Source of the DNA: an uncultured Treponema sp.
GTDB lineage: Bacteria; Spirochaetota; Spirochaetia; Treponematales; Treponemataceae
Assembly (NCBI GenBank): GCA_946535985.1
Contig: CAMNDY010000001.1
Span: 1 to 64,000, forward strand
Direction: 5' to 3'
DNA: 64,000 nt
In this document: positions 32,738-42,728 of the stretch, in pieces
How positions within the stretch are numbered: position 1 is the first letter of the stretch
Layout: each line of letters starts with the position of its first letter
Position numbers and translations under genes: made by a program
The notes under the pieces: model-generated
The model's input: only the letters and a program-made list of their open reading frames with translations
Told to the model about the DNA's origin: nothing
Database searches by the model: none

Positions 32738-34309
32738 ATGAATAGAAAATCAGTAAAGAAAACATCTATATTATTAGTCTTATTGTTTTTGTTCTGCGGT
32801 TCATTCATGTTTGCGGCAGACAAGGGAAAAAGTGTTGTTGCTCCGGAAGATGAGGCAGCTGCTACTCCTCAGGGAAGAATTATTGTTCTTGTTGTTGATA
32901 TTTCGCAGAGTATTAAAGGTCAGCTTGATGCTATTATTGACGGTCTTTGCGAAGAAATTGTTGAAAAACGCCTTCAGTCCGGTGATTACTGTGTAGTAGT
33001 TCCTCTTGGAGATTCAACAAATTCAGACAAGGCAGATTCTTTTGGCGTAAAATTCAGCAATGATAAAGAAAAGATTCAGAATTACCTTCATCAGATTAAA
33101 AGCTGGATGCCTTCAAACCTTAATACAGATCTTGGCGCTGCCATGAAAAAGGCTTTCTTCTATATAAATATGATTAATGAAGAAAATAATGGCGATATGT
33201 ATGAGCCTCTTGTATTGTTTATTACAGATGGAGAAATTTATCAGAGTCCTAACAGCAAGGCACCTTTCAGCTATCCAACACCTGATAGTATTTTCAGCGA
33301 TACTGTAATGGATCCTGCCCTTAATTCTTATGACAACTGGTGGTTCCTTGGAATTGAAAATGAAGGAGTTCCTCTGGAGCATATTAAAACAATTGCCCAG
33401 AGAGTAGGTGCATATCCGGATCGTTATGAAACTTTGAATGATATGGACCAGTTTGGAATGCTTTTTGATTTATGGCTTTCTAACATTCCGGATCCTGCTC
33501 CAAAAGATAAGGGAAATATTACCTTTGCTAATGTTAAATTTGATGGAAAGAGTTTAAGTACAAAAGATTCTAAATATACGGTTGTTTCTAATAAGGCAAA
33601 TAAACTTTCATGGGTAATGAAAAGTTCATATCAGCGAAACAAGGTTATTATGACATTTAAGAGTGTAACCGCAACTTTCCAGAATGAAACAACAGGAAAA
33701 ACAACTCGTTTTGAACTTGTTCCGGAAGCTGGTAACATTGAGTTTGCTCCAAAATCTCAGAGAGATTCAAGCCTTAATGTTTCTTTACCTGATATTCTTG
33801 GAAAAGGAAAACTTAAACTTGATGTAAAAACTGAATTAAATACAGCTAACCGCTCTTCTGATGATGAAATTCCGGAATATCTTTTCTATGTAGAATTTAA
33901 GACTCCACAGCAGATTTTGCTGGGAAAAATAATTCCTCCTGTAGCAATAGTAATTCTTATAATCCTTATTATCATCATTATGAAGATTATAAAGGCTAAT
34001 GCTCCAATTAAGGTTAAGATGGAAATTGTTGGAAAGGGTAAATCAAAGACAGTTTCTATTAAGAACCATGCAAAGAAAGATTTTGGTTCAAAGCCTTCGG
34101 TTGCATTCAAACTGGAAGGTTCTAACTATGCACCTGTAATTGGTAGTCTTGAAAGAACCGGAAAACAAACATGGAAAATCAATCAGTTAGACAGCGCTTC
34201 TTTTGAAAACGAGCAGGGTAATCTTTCTAACTACAAACTTGGAACAGGTATTAAGATTACTCTTAGAGATGGAAGCACAGTTACTGTAAAGTTTACTAAG
34301 GCAAGATAG
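32738..34309 (+). CDS. Membrane-anchored von Willebrand factor A domain protein
   Basis: 523 aa. A signal peptide (LLVLLFLFCGSFMFAAD) is followed by a vWA domain at residues about 45-230 with an intact MIDAS: DISQS, Thr in SNLNTDLG, and ITDGE. A beta-rich region follows, then one TM helix near 390-412 (VAIVILIILIIIIMKII) and a C-terminal domain of about 110 residues. The expected topology puts the vWA domain outside and the C-terminal domain in the cytoplasm, able to contact the tubulin-like or Hsp70-like proteins. vWA domains bind partners through a metal ion. Confidence 0.85.
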   Translation: MNRKSVKKTSILLVLLFLFCGSFMFAADKGKSVVAPEDEAAATPQGRIIVLVVDISQSIKGQLDAIIDGLCEEIVEKRLQSGDYCVVVPLGDSTNSDKADSFGVKFSNDKEKIQNYLHQIKSWMPSNLNTDLGAAMKKAFFYINMINEENNGDMYEPLVLFITDGEIYQSPNSKAPFSYPTPDSIFSDTVMDPALNSYDNWWFLGIENEGVPLEHIKTIAQRVGAYPDRYETLNDMDQFGMLFDLWLSNIPDPAPKDKGNITFANVKFDGKSLSTKDSKYTVVSNKANKLSWVMKSSYQRNKVIMTFKSVTATFQNETTGKTTRFELVPEAGNIEFAPKSQRDSSLNVSLPDILGKGKLKLDVKTELNTANRSSDDEIPEYLFYVEFKTPQQILLGKIIPPVAIVILIILIIIIMKIIKANAPIKVKMEIVGKGKSKTVSIKNHAKKDFGSKPSVAFKLEGSNYAPVIGSLERTGKQTWKINQLDSASFENEQGNLSNYKLGTGIKITLRDGSTVTVKFTKAR

Positions 34310-34318
34310 GAGTTTTAT

Positions 34319-35182
34319 ATGGGACTTATGCAGGGATTAATAGTTTGGGGAATTGTAGTTGTTGTTGCAGCTATTCTTCTGTTTTTGTTCTGGAAATTCT
34401 TCCTTTGTACACGAACCGGTTATGAAAGTAAAAAATCGGTTATGGCCTGGGGTATTGGTGTAATGCTTTCTGTAATTGCGGCAGTTTTATTTATTCCGCT
34501 TATGATTACACAGGCAGATGTTGCAATAGAAGATGTAATGAGAGGTTTGCAGAACTCTATTGTTGAAGATGCCGGAAAACTTTTTGAGCCTCATGCAAAA
34601 GAAGAACTTACAAAGGTTTTTGATAATATTCTTTCAAACAAACAGATGGAATTGTCTCCTGAACTTGAAGAATTAAAAAATAATGCAATTGAAAACGGCA
34701 TAAAATATGCAAAGAATAAGCCTTTCTATAATAAGATTGAAACAGCCTTAAAAACATTTAAGTTTGATGATCAGCCTGTTTTGAATGTTGATTCTTCAGA
34801 AATAGGGGCTATGATTCCTGATATTATTGCTCCTTATGGCAAAACTGCTATAAAAAATGCAGTTAAAATGAAGCTTATGAAACCCTTTACAAAAAATATT
34901 GCAAATACAACTTCATTTGCTCCAATTACCGGAATTGAAATGCCGGAGCTTGTATCTGCCGGTACAAAGGCAATTACAAAAAGACTGTCAAAATTCTTTA
35001 TTATTCTTGGTTCAATTTGCGCCGCAGCTATTTGTGTGGTAATTCTTATTATCCTTCTTTTGCTTAAAGATCCAAAAGAAAAGGATGATGACCTTGAAGA
35101 ACGCAGATGGCTTTTTGAGTTTGACAGAAGAAATAAAAACACAGGTAAAAAGATTTCTGAAGAAATCAATCAATATAACTAA
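34319..35182 (+). CDS. Membrane protein of the tubulin-like operon
   Basis: 287 aa. Two N-terminal TM segments (residues 5-27 and 40-62), a helical middle with 'VDSSEIGAMIPDIIAPYGKTAIKNAV', one TM near 222-246, and a charged cytoplasmic tail (EKDDDLEERRWLFEFDRRNKNTGKK). The middle part would lie outside. Family not recognised; it is flanked by the vWA and tubulin-like genes. Confidence 0.72.
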   Translation: MGLMQGLIVWGIVVVVAAILLFLFWKFFLCTRTGYESKKSVMAWGIGVMLSVIAAVLFIPLMITQADVAIEDVMRGLQNSIVEDAGKLFEPHAKEELTKVFDNILSNKQMELSPELEELKNNAIENGIKYAKNKPFYNKIETALKTFKFDDQPVLNVDSSEIGAMIPDIIAPYGKTAIKNAVKMKLMKPFTKNIANTTSFAPITGIEMPELVSAGTKAITKRLSKFFIILGSICAAAICVVILIILLLLKDPKEKDDDLEERRWLFEFDRRNKNTGKKISEEINQYN

Positions 35183-35209
35183 AGGAAAAAAACAAGAGAG
35201 GTAAATATT

Positions 35210-38200
35210 ATGGCTAAAATTTTCCAACCAACAGTAGTAATTGGCGTAGGTGGTACAGGTAAGGGTATTATTCTTGCACTCAAAAAAATGATTGCAGAGA
35301 ACTCCCCAAAAGGAATGGGTGACTATCCTCTTTTAAGATTCCTGAGTGTAGATACAGATGTTACAACAGCTCCTGTTAGTACTTCTATTCAGACAATTAA
35401 ACCTTCTGAACTTGAATTAAATAGATCTAAAGAGACTTTTTCTCTGCATGCAGACTTTAATATTGTTCCTGATTTGAAGGACTTTCCGGATATTGCTGCA
35501 TGGTATCCACTTTCTCAAAAACATTATCTTACTCCATCTGAACTTGAAAAAGGCGCCGGTCAGCGTAAGCCAATCGGTCGTTTTTCTTTTGCCTGGAATG
35601 CAGATACTTTAAGACCAAGAATCGAACAGCTTCTTAGAAATCCTGTTGATACAGATGTTGCTAAGCAGAACGGAATCGGGGAATCAAACCTTGCAAAGTT
35701 CACAAACGTATTTATTTGTGGTTCTATTTGTGGTGGTACAGGTGCAGGAACCTTCCTTGATATGGCTTACCTTGTTCGCAATGTTGCAAGCCATATTTCA
35801 AACAGAAGTATTTATATTTATGGTATGCTTGGACTCGCTTCGCTTTTTGAAGGCATTCAGGGAGATGCAAATATCAAACCTAACTGTTATGCTTCTTTAG
35901 TAGAATTGGATCACTTTATGAATCCTTTTACTTACCAGAATGAATACCGCAGATTCTTCCCTGCATATAAGAATATTGGACCTAAGCAGTGGGATTATTC
36001 AAAGTCTGCCGAAAACGGTCCCTTCGACTTCCCATTCCTTTTTGATAAAACAAACAGTGCAGGTTTCTCTCTAAGTTCTGGCGCTGCCTTCAGCGAAATG
36101 GTAGCTAGATTTATTTATCTTTTGACAGGTCACGAAGTTGCACAGGAATGGCAGTCAATGGATAACAACATTCGTAAGAATCTTGATACAACTTATCTTT
36201 ATCAGAAATTCCAAAAGCCAAATAATTACCGCTCTATGGGTACTTTCTCTGTAATGTTCCCTAGACGTATGGCAATTCAAATTTGTGCTTACAAGCTTGC
36301 TGATGTTTATCTTGAGAAAATCCTTGACGATTCATATAACCCTCAGGAAATAACTAATCTTGTTGAAAGATTCATGCAGGATACAAAGTTCAATCCAACA
36401 AGCGATTTGCTCAAGAACATGTTTGATAAGTATACTTCTGATGAAGCAGGTTCTGACAGTTTTACTTCATATATCGAGAACCAGAAGGATGATCTCCTTT
36501 CTTCCTGCGAGGATTGCGACAAAAAAGAAATTGTCCAGAAGGTAAGAGAATGGAAGGATCAAATGGAGAAGAAAGTAATAGAATTCAAACAGCAGAATTC
36601 TGTTACTGCAAGAAGTCTCAGAGAACAGTTCCTTGACGCCCTCTCTAAACGCATTTCAGACTTTGTAGATCTTACTTTGCGTAAGGATGAAGCAAATAAA
36701 GTTAGTGGTGAACCTAGAGCAGTAAGAGGCTCTATTGTAAGAGCTTTCAAATTTACAAAAAATCTGCTCAGTATTTATACAGATGCGGCAGAAACTTTTA
36801 GAAAACAAAAGGATTCAACCGCTGATGTAATTAAAGATAACGAATCTGATTACAAGAGTAAGCTTGATGACCTTGAAAAGACTATAGATTCTCTTCTTTC
36901 TACAAAGAAAAAGATTGCAGAAGACCTCGATGGTACTCTTAGTGCTTGTGTTTCATATCTCAATACTAAACGTGAAAATCTTATTGCAGAATGGGCTTAT
37001 GAATTATTAACTGGTATCAAAGAGCTTGGTATTGTAAAATACAATGGTCTTATTGCAGAACTCGAAGCCGAAGCTCAAGTGCTTGATAGAGGCGTTACAG
37101 AGTTTAAGAAGATTCAGGAAGAGGTTAAGAAGTATCTTTTTGAAAATAAAAATTATGAATCAAATTATCTTTGTGATATTTTGTTTGATTATAAAGATGA
37201 TGTTGAAGGTGTTTATCAGGCATTAATCGCAGAAAAAGGTGAGGATTATATTTTCCAGAGCCTTTCTCAATCTTTAAAAGATAAAGAAAATGCTTTTGGT
37301 AACTCTTACGAAAATCTTAAAGACTTAATTCGTTCTCAGATGCTCATTTGTATTTTAAGAGCTACAGAAGAGTACTTTAAGGAGCCTATAGAAAAAATTA
37401 ACATCACAGATAAATTGTTAAAGAATGAAGAAAAACTTAATCTTCTTCTTAATGGAAACTATTATAATAATGCCAGTGTTTATCTTGGACTCGATGGTGG
37501 TCAGCTTTCACAGGTTGGTCTTAACCTTGACAGTTCAACCTTCTTTGCCATTACAATTCCGGATGTTTATGAGGGTAAACCATGCCGTGCAATCAAGGGT
37601 GTTAATGGGCTTGGCAAACGTTGTCCTGTTGATGAGGATGAAGAAAACTTCAAGGGCGATAATGCATGTCCATTCTATCCAAACTGTCTTAAGAAGAGAA
37701 TCCTTGATAATGGACGCACAAATCTTGCAATTGTTCCAACTTCTGAGACTGCAGAAATTAATATTGTTACAACAGTTGCCGGTTATCCTTTGCATGCTGT
37801 TTCAACTGCAATTCATGATTGTAAGCCTATTTATGAGCAGCAGAAACGTAAGAATGCCGAAGAAACAATGGCCCGCAATATTCAGGAAGAAAGACTTCAT
37901 ATGTTTGGACCAATCACTTTTGACGATTTGACTGAACGTTCAGAAGATCCTCTTGTTCTTATGAAGCCATTCAAGAAGACTGTAATGTTTGCACTTGCTT
38001 TAGGTCGTCTTGTTATAAGACCTGTTTCTGTGGACTTTATTACAAAACGAGACCTTGATGCCGGTAGACGCGATAATCCTAGCTTACATCTTGGCGAAAG
38101 TGTTGCAGATATATACAAGAGCTTCCAGAGCACAAGAACAGAAGACCAGAATGCAATTAAACAGCTTTCTGATGAAATGAAGTATGTAAAGGATATGGCT

Positions 38201-38380
38201 GCCAACAGTGACGATATAAAGAAGAGTCTTGGAGAAAAACTAAAGGCTTCTTTTGAAGAATTAAATAAAAATCCTCCGGCTGGTATTGCTCCTGCAGACA
38301 TTGACCTTATTGATGAGATTTCAAGAGAACTTTGTGGTCTTGAACTTGTTGAAAAACCAAAAGATGGTGGTCTGTGGTAA
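35210..38380 (+). CDS. Large tubulin/FtsZ-like GTPase (Tubulin_2 type)
   Basis: 1056 aa. Residues 8-30 read PTVVIGVGGTGKGIILALKKM (first Gly-rich loop), followed by FLSVDTD. CGSICGGTGAGTFLDMAYLVR near 170-190 is the tubulin signature (GGGTGS/T-G). These match the 'tubulin-like' family found mostly in bacteria with vWA and membrane partners. Residues 400-700 are helical with coiled-coil. A Cys cluster (CPVDEDEE...CPFYPNCLKK, around 800-830) may bind zinc. It is far larger than FtsZ (about 380 aa). It probably forms GTP-dependent polymers or ring-like assemblies at the membrane. Confidence 0.82.
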   Translation: MAKIFQPTVVIGVGGTGKGIILALKKMIAENSPKGMGDYPLLRFLSVDTDVTTAPVSTSIQTIKPSELELNRSKETFSLHADFNIVPDLKDFPDIAAWYPLSQKHYLTPSELEKGAGQRKPIGRFSFAWNADTLRPRIEQLLRNPVDTDVAKQNGIGESNLAKFTNVFICGSICGGTGAGTFLDMAYLVRNVASHISNRSIYIYGMLGLASLFEGIQGDANIKPNCYASLVELDHFMNPFTYQNEYRRFFPAYKNIGPKQWDYSKSAENGPFDFPFLFDKTNSAGFSLSSGAAFSEMVARFIYLLTGHEVAQEWQSMDNNIRKNLDTTYLYQKFQKPNNYRSMGTFSVMFPRRMAIQICAYKLADVYLEKILDDSYNPQEITNLVERFMQDTKFNPTSDLLKNMFDKYTSDEAGSDSFTSYIENQKDDLLSSCEDCDKKEIVQKVREWKDQMEKKVIEFKQQNSVTARSLREQFLDALSKRISDFVDLTLRKDEANKVSGEPRAVRGSIVRAFKFTKNLLSIYTDAAETFRKQKDSTADVIKDNESDYKSKLDDLEKTIDSLLSTKKKIAEDLDGTLSACVSYLNTKRENLIAEWAYELLTGIKELGIVKYNGLIAELEAEAQVLDRGVTEFKKIQEEVKKYLFENKNYESNYLCDILFDYKDDVEGVYQALIAEKGEDYIFQSLSQSLKDKENAFGNSYENLKDLIRSQMLICILRATEEYFKEPIEKINITDKLLKNEEKLNLLLNGNYYNNASVYLGLDGGQLSQVGLNLDSSTFFAITIPDVYEGKPCRAIKGVNGLGKRCPVDEDEENFKGDNACPFYPNCLKKRILDNGRTNLAIVPTSETAEINIVTTVAGYPLHAVSTAIHDCKPIYEQQKRKNAEETMARNIQEERLHMFGPITFDDLTERSEDPLVLMKPFKKTVMFALALGRLVIRPVSVDFITKRDLDAGRRDNPSLHLGESVADIYKSFQSTRTEDQNAIKQLSDEMKYVKDMAANSDDIKKSLGEKLKASFEELNKNPPAGIAPADIDLIDEISRELCGLELVEKPKDGGLW

Positions 38381-38409
38381 GCTTGTGAAAATTTTCAAAG
38401 GATGTAATT

Positions 38410-41010
38410 ATGGAAATAGAAGAGCGTGATGTAATTCTTGTTGGATTGGGTGATTTTGGAAGCAAAACTGTTAAACTTTTTAACAGTTTTCTCGAAGAAC
38501 GAAAACACCAGATAAAACCGGAAGTTCTTAAAAAAACAAATGTGTATCCTATTGAGTTCCAGACAAAAGGGCCTTTTAGTTATACATATTTGTCAGAAAG
38601 AATTGATGATCTTGTAAAAGAGAGTCAGGCAAAGAAGTTTAACGGACAGTTTTCATATATTTTTGTTGGAGACCTTTATGATCAGGGAACTTCTTTGTAC
38701 GCGGTGGACTTTGGTTATTTGCCATGGACAATTGAAAGAGCAGGTTCTTTAAAGAAAAAGGATGTATTGGGCTTCTTTACTTTTGCAGATGCCTACGGTG
38801 CTACTGTAAAAGCAGATAACAGTTCAATGGTTTCAATCCTTAATTTCTTTAAGAGAATGAATGATATTGACTATGCAAATGAATACATTCCTCCTTACAA
38901 AGATCCTAATGGACATGACTTTGGTTCAATCAGTAGTCCTACAGGTCCTTTTGACAGGAATTATGTATTGGTAACTCCTGGAAATCAGGAAGCAGTTGAT
39001 AGAGATACATCACAAATTTTTGCAGAAAGAATTTTCTATGAGTTGTTCTATTTGTCTTCAACCTTTGACAGAATTGAAATTGAAAAGCATGGTGAACGAG
39101 ATAGAAATTCCGGAAAACTGTTTTCAAGCTTCTCTATGATTCAAATTTCTCGTCTTGAGGATTTGCAGCATTACTTCTTAAAGTACACAAGAGAAGATCA
39201 GATTTCTGAATATCTTCTTGCTGATTCTATTAAAGGTACAGACCTTGATTATTATCAGCAGCAGTTCTTTAATTTAATTGATATTCCAAAGGATAAAGAA
39301 TTCCCAATTGGTCGTGCTGTAAATCTCTTTATTAATGAAAATAAACCTGCCTTGTCGCAGCTTCTTGATGTATATCAGAGCAAGCAGAATGAGGACTTTT
39401 CAGATTACATTAATACTTGTAAATCTAAAATTGAATTTAAACTTCAGGAACTAACTCCAAAATATACAGAGTTTACAAGATTTCAGATTGACCATATGCT
39501 CGAAACCTTTGAGCAGGGGTATCAGCAGCTTTTTAATATAAATCGTCTTACCGGTAATATTAATACATATATTCTTTATGTTGAAAAGCTTTCTGAACGC
39601 CTGAACTATTGGGAAGCAAGCTTAAGAAGAATTCTTGAAGAAACTCGAGATTTGTCTATGGAGGCAGATTATAAAGCCGCTGAAAATAAAATTAATAAAA
39701 TTCAAAAAAGCTTTATTTATAAAATTCCTTTGTTTGTTCCAATCAGAAGAAAATTAATTGAAAGCATTATTCTTAGTCTTCCTCTAGAAAAATATCTTCG
39801 TGAAAATATTAAGAAAAATCTTGCTCAGTCCTTCCTTGATCAATGGGAAGATAAGTCAACTTCTTCAAGAAATCCTGTAAGCGATTGTGAAGAATTGATT
39901 GCTGCCCTGAAGAAAATGAAGGATCTTATGACAAAAAAGAAGGAATTGATTAAGCAGAAGATTAATTACATATCAAATATGCCTTCTTACTACTATGTTA
40001 TTTCTCAAAAAGAGCAGGAAGAATATTCAGAATTGCTTAACCAGATAAGAAGTGAATACTTTGGTACTGCAAAAAAATCTGCTCTTGAAGAACAGGCAAA
40101 AGAATTCTTTAAGACCTGGACCGAAGGTAAGAGCAGACAGAAAATTACAAATTCTTCTGAATTTATAAAGCACTTTGATTCCTTTATTGAAAGTAAGACT
40201 GTTGTGTCAATGGACAATGCTTATTCTGGAGCAAATGCAGATGAGTTTGGTGCCTGGGCTGATGATGCAGTTAGAAGCATGGAAAAAAGAACTGAGCAGC
40301 TTACTCATAAATCATTTAAGTCCGATTCTAAAAAGATTGGAGAAACAAGAATCCTGCTTAATCCGGACAGAAAACTTGATCAGCTTTCGGAAAAGGTAAA
40401 AGAAAGATTTGATGATTCAATGGGAATGGAAAAACTTGTAATTCCACGAGAATTCACTTTGGGTTCTGTTGTATACTTCCAGGACTGGTTATGGATGGAT
40501 AAGGACGAATTCCAGCAATACAATAATTTGTTGAAATATGAAAAAGATTCTGCTCCGCTTCCAAAGTATGCTTCTTCAAGTGATGCTGCAAAAACAGCTC
40601 CTGCAGCTGCGCCTAAGACCGAGCCTGCTGTTACAAGTTCAAGTGCTTCTACAGTAACCGCAGCTCCGTCTGTATCTGCAGCAAATGAAGCTTCTTCTAA
40701 TAGTGGAGAATATCCAACAGAAGAAGAAATGACTTTTATGGATCAGAACGTAAGATCTATTCTGCTTGATTTCTGTGAACCATGGGTTAGATTGGCCTGG
40801 TATAAAGGTAAGTTTGATGAAGAAAAAGAAACTTTAACAGATGAACAGGTACGAAAACTTGCAAAAGCCATAGATATCAGCGATCTTCTTCAGAGTCTTG
40901 AAGATAAGCAGCTTCATGATTATGCAAAAGAAATCGGTTGTCCTTTGAGTCCAATAAAGGATAGACAGATTGATATGATTATTAAGTTTATCAGAAAAAA
41001 TAACGGCTAA
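38410..41010 (+). CDS. 866-aa partner with Gly-rich N-terminus, possibly a second divergent tubulin-like protein
   Basis: Residues 7-25 read RDVILVGLGDFGSKTVKLFN, similar in position and style to the Gly-rich loop of the tubulin-like neighbour. 'FSYIFVGDLYDQGTSLYAVDFGYLP' lies where the signature loop would be expected but lacks GGTG. Long helical and coiled-coil regions (320-620) follow, then a Pro/Ala/Ser linker (about 715-755). The C-terminal 100 aa end 'LEDKQLHDYAKEIGCPLSPIKDRQIDMIIKFIRKN'. AAAGGATG precedes the ATG. It may be a non-GTP-binding co-polymer or adaptor. No confident family. Confidence 0.65.
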   Translation: MEIEERDVILVGLGDFGSKTVKLFNSFLEERKHQIKPEVLKKTNVYPIEFQTKGPFSYTYLSERIDDLVKESQAKKFNGQFSYIFVGDLYDQGTSLYAVDFGYLPWTIERAGSLKKKDVLGFFTFADAYGATVKADNSSMVSILNFFKRMNDIDYANEYIPPYKDPNGHDFGSISSPTGPFDRNYVLVTPGNQEAVDRDTSQIFAERIFYELFYLSSTFDRIEIEKHGERDRNSGKLFSSFSMIQISRLEDLQHYFLKYTREDQISEYLLADSIKGTDLDYYQQQFFNLIDIPKDKEFPIGRAVNLFINENKPALSQLLDVYQSKQNEDFSDYINTCKSKIEFKLQELTPKYTEFTRFQIDHMLETFEQGYQQLFNINRLTGNINTYILYVEKLSERLNYWEASLRRILEETRDLSMEADYKAAENKINKIQKSFIYKIPLFVPIRRKLIESIILSLPLEKYLRENIKKNLAQSFLDQWEDKSTSSRNPVSDCEELIAALKKMKDLMTKKKELIKQKINYISNMPSYYYVISQKEQEEYSELLNQIRSEYFGTAKKSALEEQAKEFFKTWTEGKSRQKITNSSEFIKHFDSFIESKTVVSMDNAYSGANADEFGAWADDAVRSMEKRTEQLTHKSFKSDSKKIGETRILLNPDRKLDQLSEKVKERFDDSMGMEKLVIPREFTLGSVVYFQDWLWMDKDEFQQYNNLLKYEKDSAPLPKYASSSDAAKTAPAAAPKTEPAVTSSSASTVTAAPSVSAANEASSNSGEYPTEEEMTFMDQNVRSILLDFCEPWVRLAWYKGKFDEEKETLTDEQVRKLAKAIDISDLLQSLEDKQLHDYAKEIGCPLSPIKDRQIDMIIKFIRKNNG

Positions 41011-41031
41011 ATAAAATAAACGAGGAATGAA

Positions 41032-42717
41032 ATGAGTGTATTACTTGGTATTGATTTAGGTACAACAAACTGCAGTGTTACTGCAATTGATGAAAACGGA
41101 AACACCACAATTGTAAAAAACAGGGATAATGAATATATAACTCCATCTGCAGTGTATTTTAATACGATTCCAAATAATTACATTATTGGTAAACGTGCCA
41201 AAGAAAAGGCTTCTACAGATCCAAAAAACCTTGTTACTCTTGTAAAAAGAGAAATGGGAAAGGTTAAGGAAGAAGTTCGTTTCAACAGATATGACAGAAA
41301 ATTTCATCCTTATATTTACTGGGGAAGAACCTTTTCTCCGGAAGAAGTATCTTCAAAGATCCTCAATCAATTAAAGCAGGATGCACAGGCTGCTTTGAAT
41401 TGCGAGATTACAAAGGCTGTTATTACTTGTCCTGCATATTTTGGTCAGAATGAAAAAGAAGCAACCCGTCTTGCCGGAGAACTTGCAGGTCTTGAAGTTT
41501 TAGAGGTTATTCCGGAACCTACTGCTGCCTGTCTGCAGTATGGAACAATGTCAAAAAAGGATAATGAACGCATTTTTGTTTTTGACCTTGGTGGTGGTAC
41601 CTTTGATATTACAATCGTAGATGTTACAAGCGGAAGCTCTGGAAAAAAGATTGATGTAAAATGCTGCGGTGGGGACTCTAAGCTTGGTGGAGCAGACTGG
41701 GACTACTATATGCTCGATTACATGCTTAATCGTTTTGACCGCGAGTATCATGTTGACCTGGCTTTTGAAGAAGGCACCGAAAAAGATATTACTTACGGAA
41801 AACTTACTCTTGATGTAGAAAGAGCAAAAAAAGAGTTATCAAAGCCTGATGTAACAGAAACTAAAATTGTAATGGAATATGGTGGTGCTAAGCTTGAAGA
41901 AGTAATTACAAGAAAGAAATACGCCGAAATTACAGATCAGCTTACAGAACAATGCAAAACCTACTGTCAGAATCTTTTGCTTGATAATAATCTTACCTGG
42001 GATGACATTGATACAATTTTGATGGTTGGCAGTATGAGTAACTGTCTTTTTATTCAGGAAGCACTTGCCCAGTGGAGTGGTAAGCCTGTTAATTTTGGTA
42101 TTGTTAATCCAAAAACCTGTGTTTCAGAAGGTGCTGCTATCCGCGCTTATTCAAAGCTTTGTGCTTCGGAAGGCCGCCAGACTGTTGTAAAGACTCATGC
42201 TCAAACCTTTAAATATGATTCTGAAGATCCGGAAGCTATTGCAAAAATTGAAGAAGAGACCAGCGAAGCCGAAAGAGTTTCTACTGTTATTGAATCTGCA
42301 ACAAGTGTTCTTCCTGCCTCTATTTGTCTTAAGCTTCTTAGAAAGGGCGAAGACTATGCATATAAAATGCTCAAACAAAATCAGCCTTATCCGTGTTCAT
42401 TTGTTAAAGAATTTCCTTTAAGCAAAGACGATATGGATGAAGTTACTTTGACAGTTCTGGAAGGTGAAAAAGAAGATCCTTCTTATTGTGTAGAACTTGG
42501 AAGTGCTGTTTTGCCATTGGAAGGAAGTCACTCAAAGGGTGATAAGGTTTCTGTTTCATTTAATGTTGATGAAAACGGAATCATTCAGGTTTCAGGAATT
42601 GACCTTAAAACTAATAAATCTGTAAAAGCAGAAATACGACGAAAAAATACACTTTCATCAGACGATATCGCAAAAGCAAAAGAAGATGTTGATAATGATG
42701 AATTTGAATTACCATAA
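41032..42717 (+). CDS. Divergent Hsp70/DnaK-like protein
   Basis: 561 aa against about 640 for DnaK. The ATPase domain is clear: [11 protein letters not shown] (phosphate 1), [17 protein letters not shown] (phosphate 2) and EPTAACLQYG. The adenosine motif is altered: MVGSMSNCLFIQEAL instead of [11 protein letters not shown]. The conserved DnaK interdomain linker ([13 protein letters not shown]) is missing, replaced by a charged insert 'EETSEAERVSTVIESATS'. The substrate-binding beta part is short and there is no C-terminal lid. ATP-driven conformational control of operon partners is more likely than general folding. The true dnaK is 6 kb downstream. Confidence 0.88.
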   Translation: MSVLLGIDLGTTNCSVTAIDENGNTTIVKNRDNEYITPSAVYFNTIPNNYIIGKRAKEKASTDPKNLVTLVKREMGKVKEEVRFNRYDRKFHPYIYWGRTFSPEEVSSKILNQLKQDAQAALNCEITKAVITCPAYFGQNEKEATRLAGELAGLEVLEVIPEPTAACLQYGTMSKKDNERIFVFDLGGGTFDITIVDVTSGSSGKKIDVKCCGGDSKLGGADWDYYMLDYMLNRFDREYHVDLAFEEGTEKDITYGKLTLDVERAKKELSKPDVTETKIVMEYGGAKLEEVITRKKYAEITDQLTEQCKTYCQNLLLDNNLTWDDIDTILMVGSMSNCLFIQEALAQWSGKPVNFGIVNPKTCVSEGAAIRAYSKLCASEGRQTVVKTHAQTFKYDSEDPEAIAKIEEETSEAERVSTVIESATSVLPASICLKLLRKGEDYAYKMLKQNQPYPCSFVKEFPLSKDDMDEVTLTVLEGEKEDPSYCVELGSAVLPLEGSHSKGDKVSVSFNVDENGIIQVSGIDLKTNKSVKAEIRRKNTLSSDDIAKAKEDVDNDEFELP

Positions 42718-42728
42718 GGGGAAGAATA

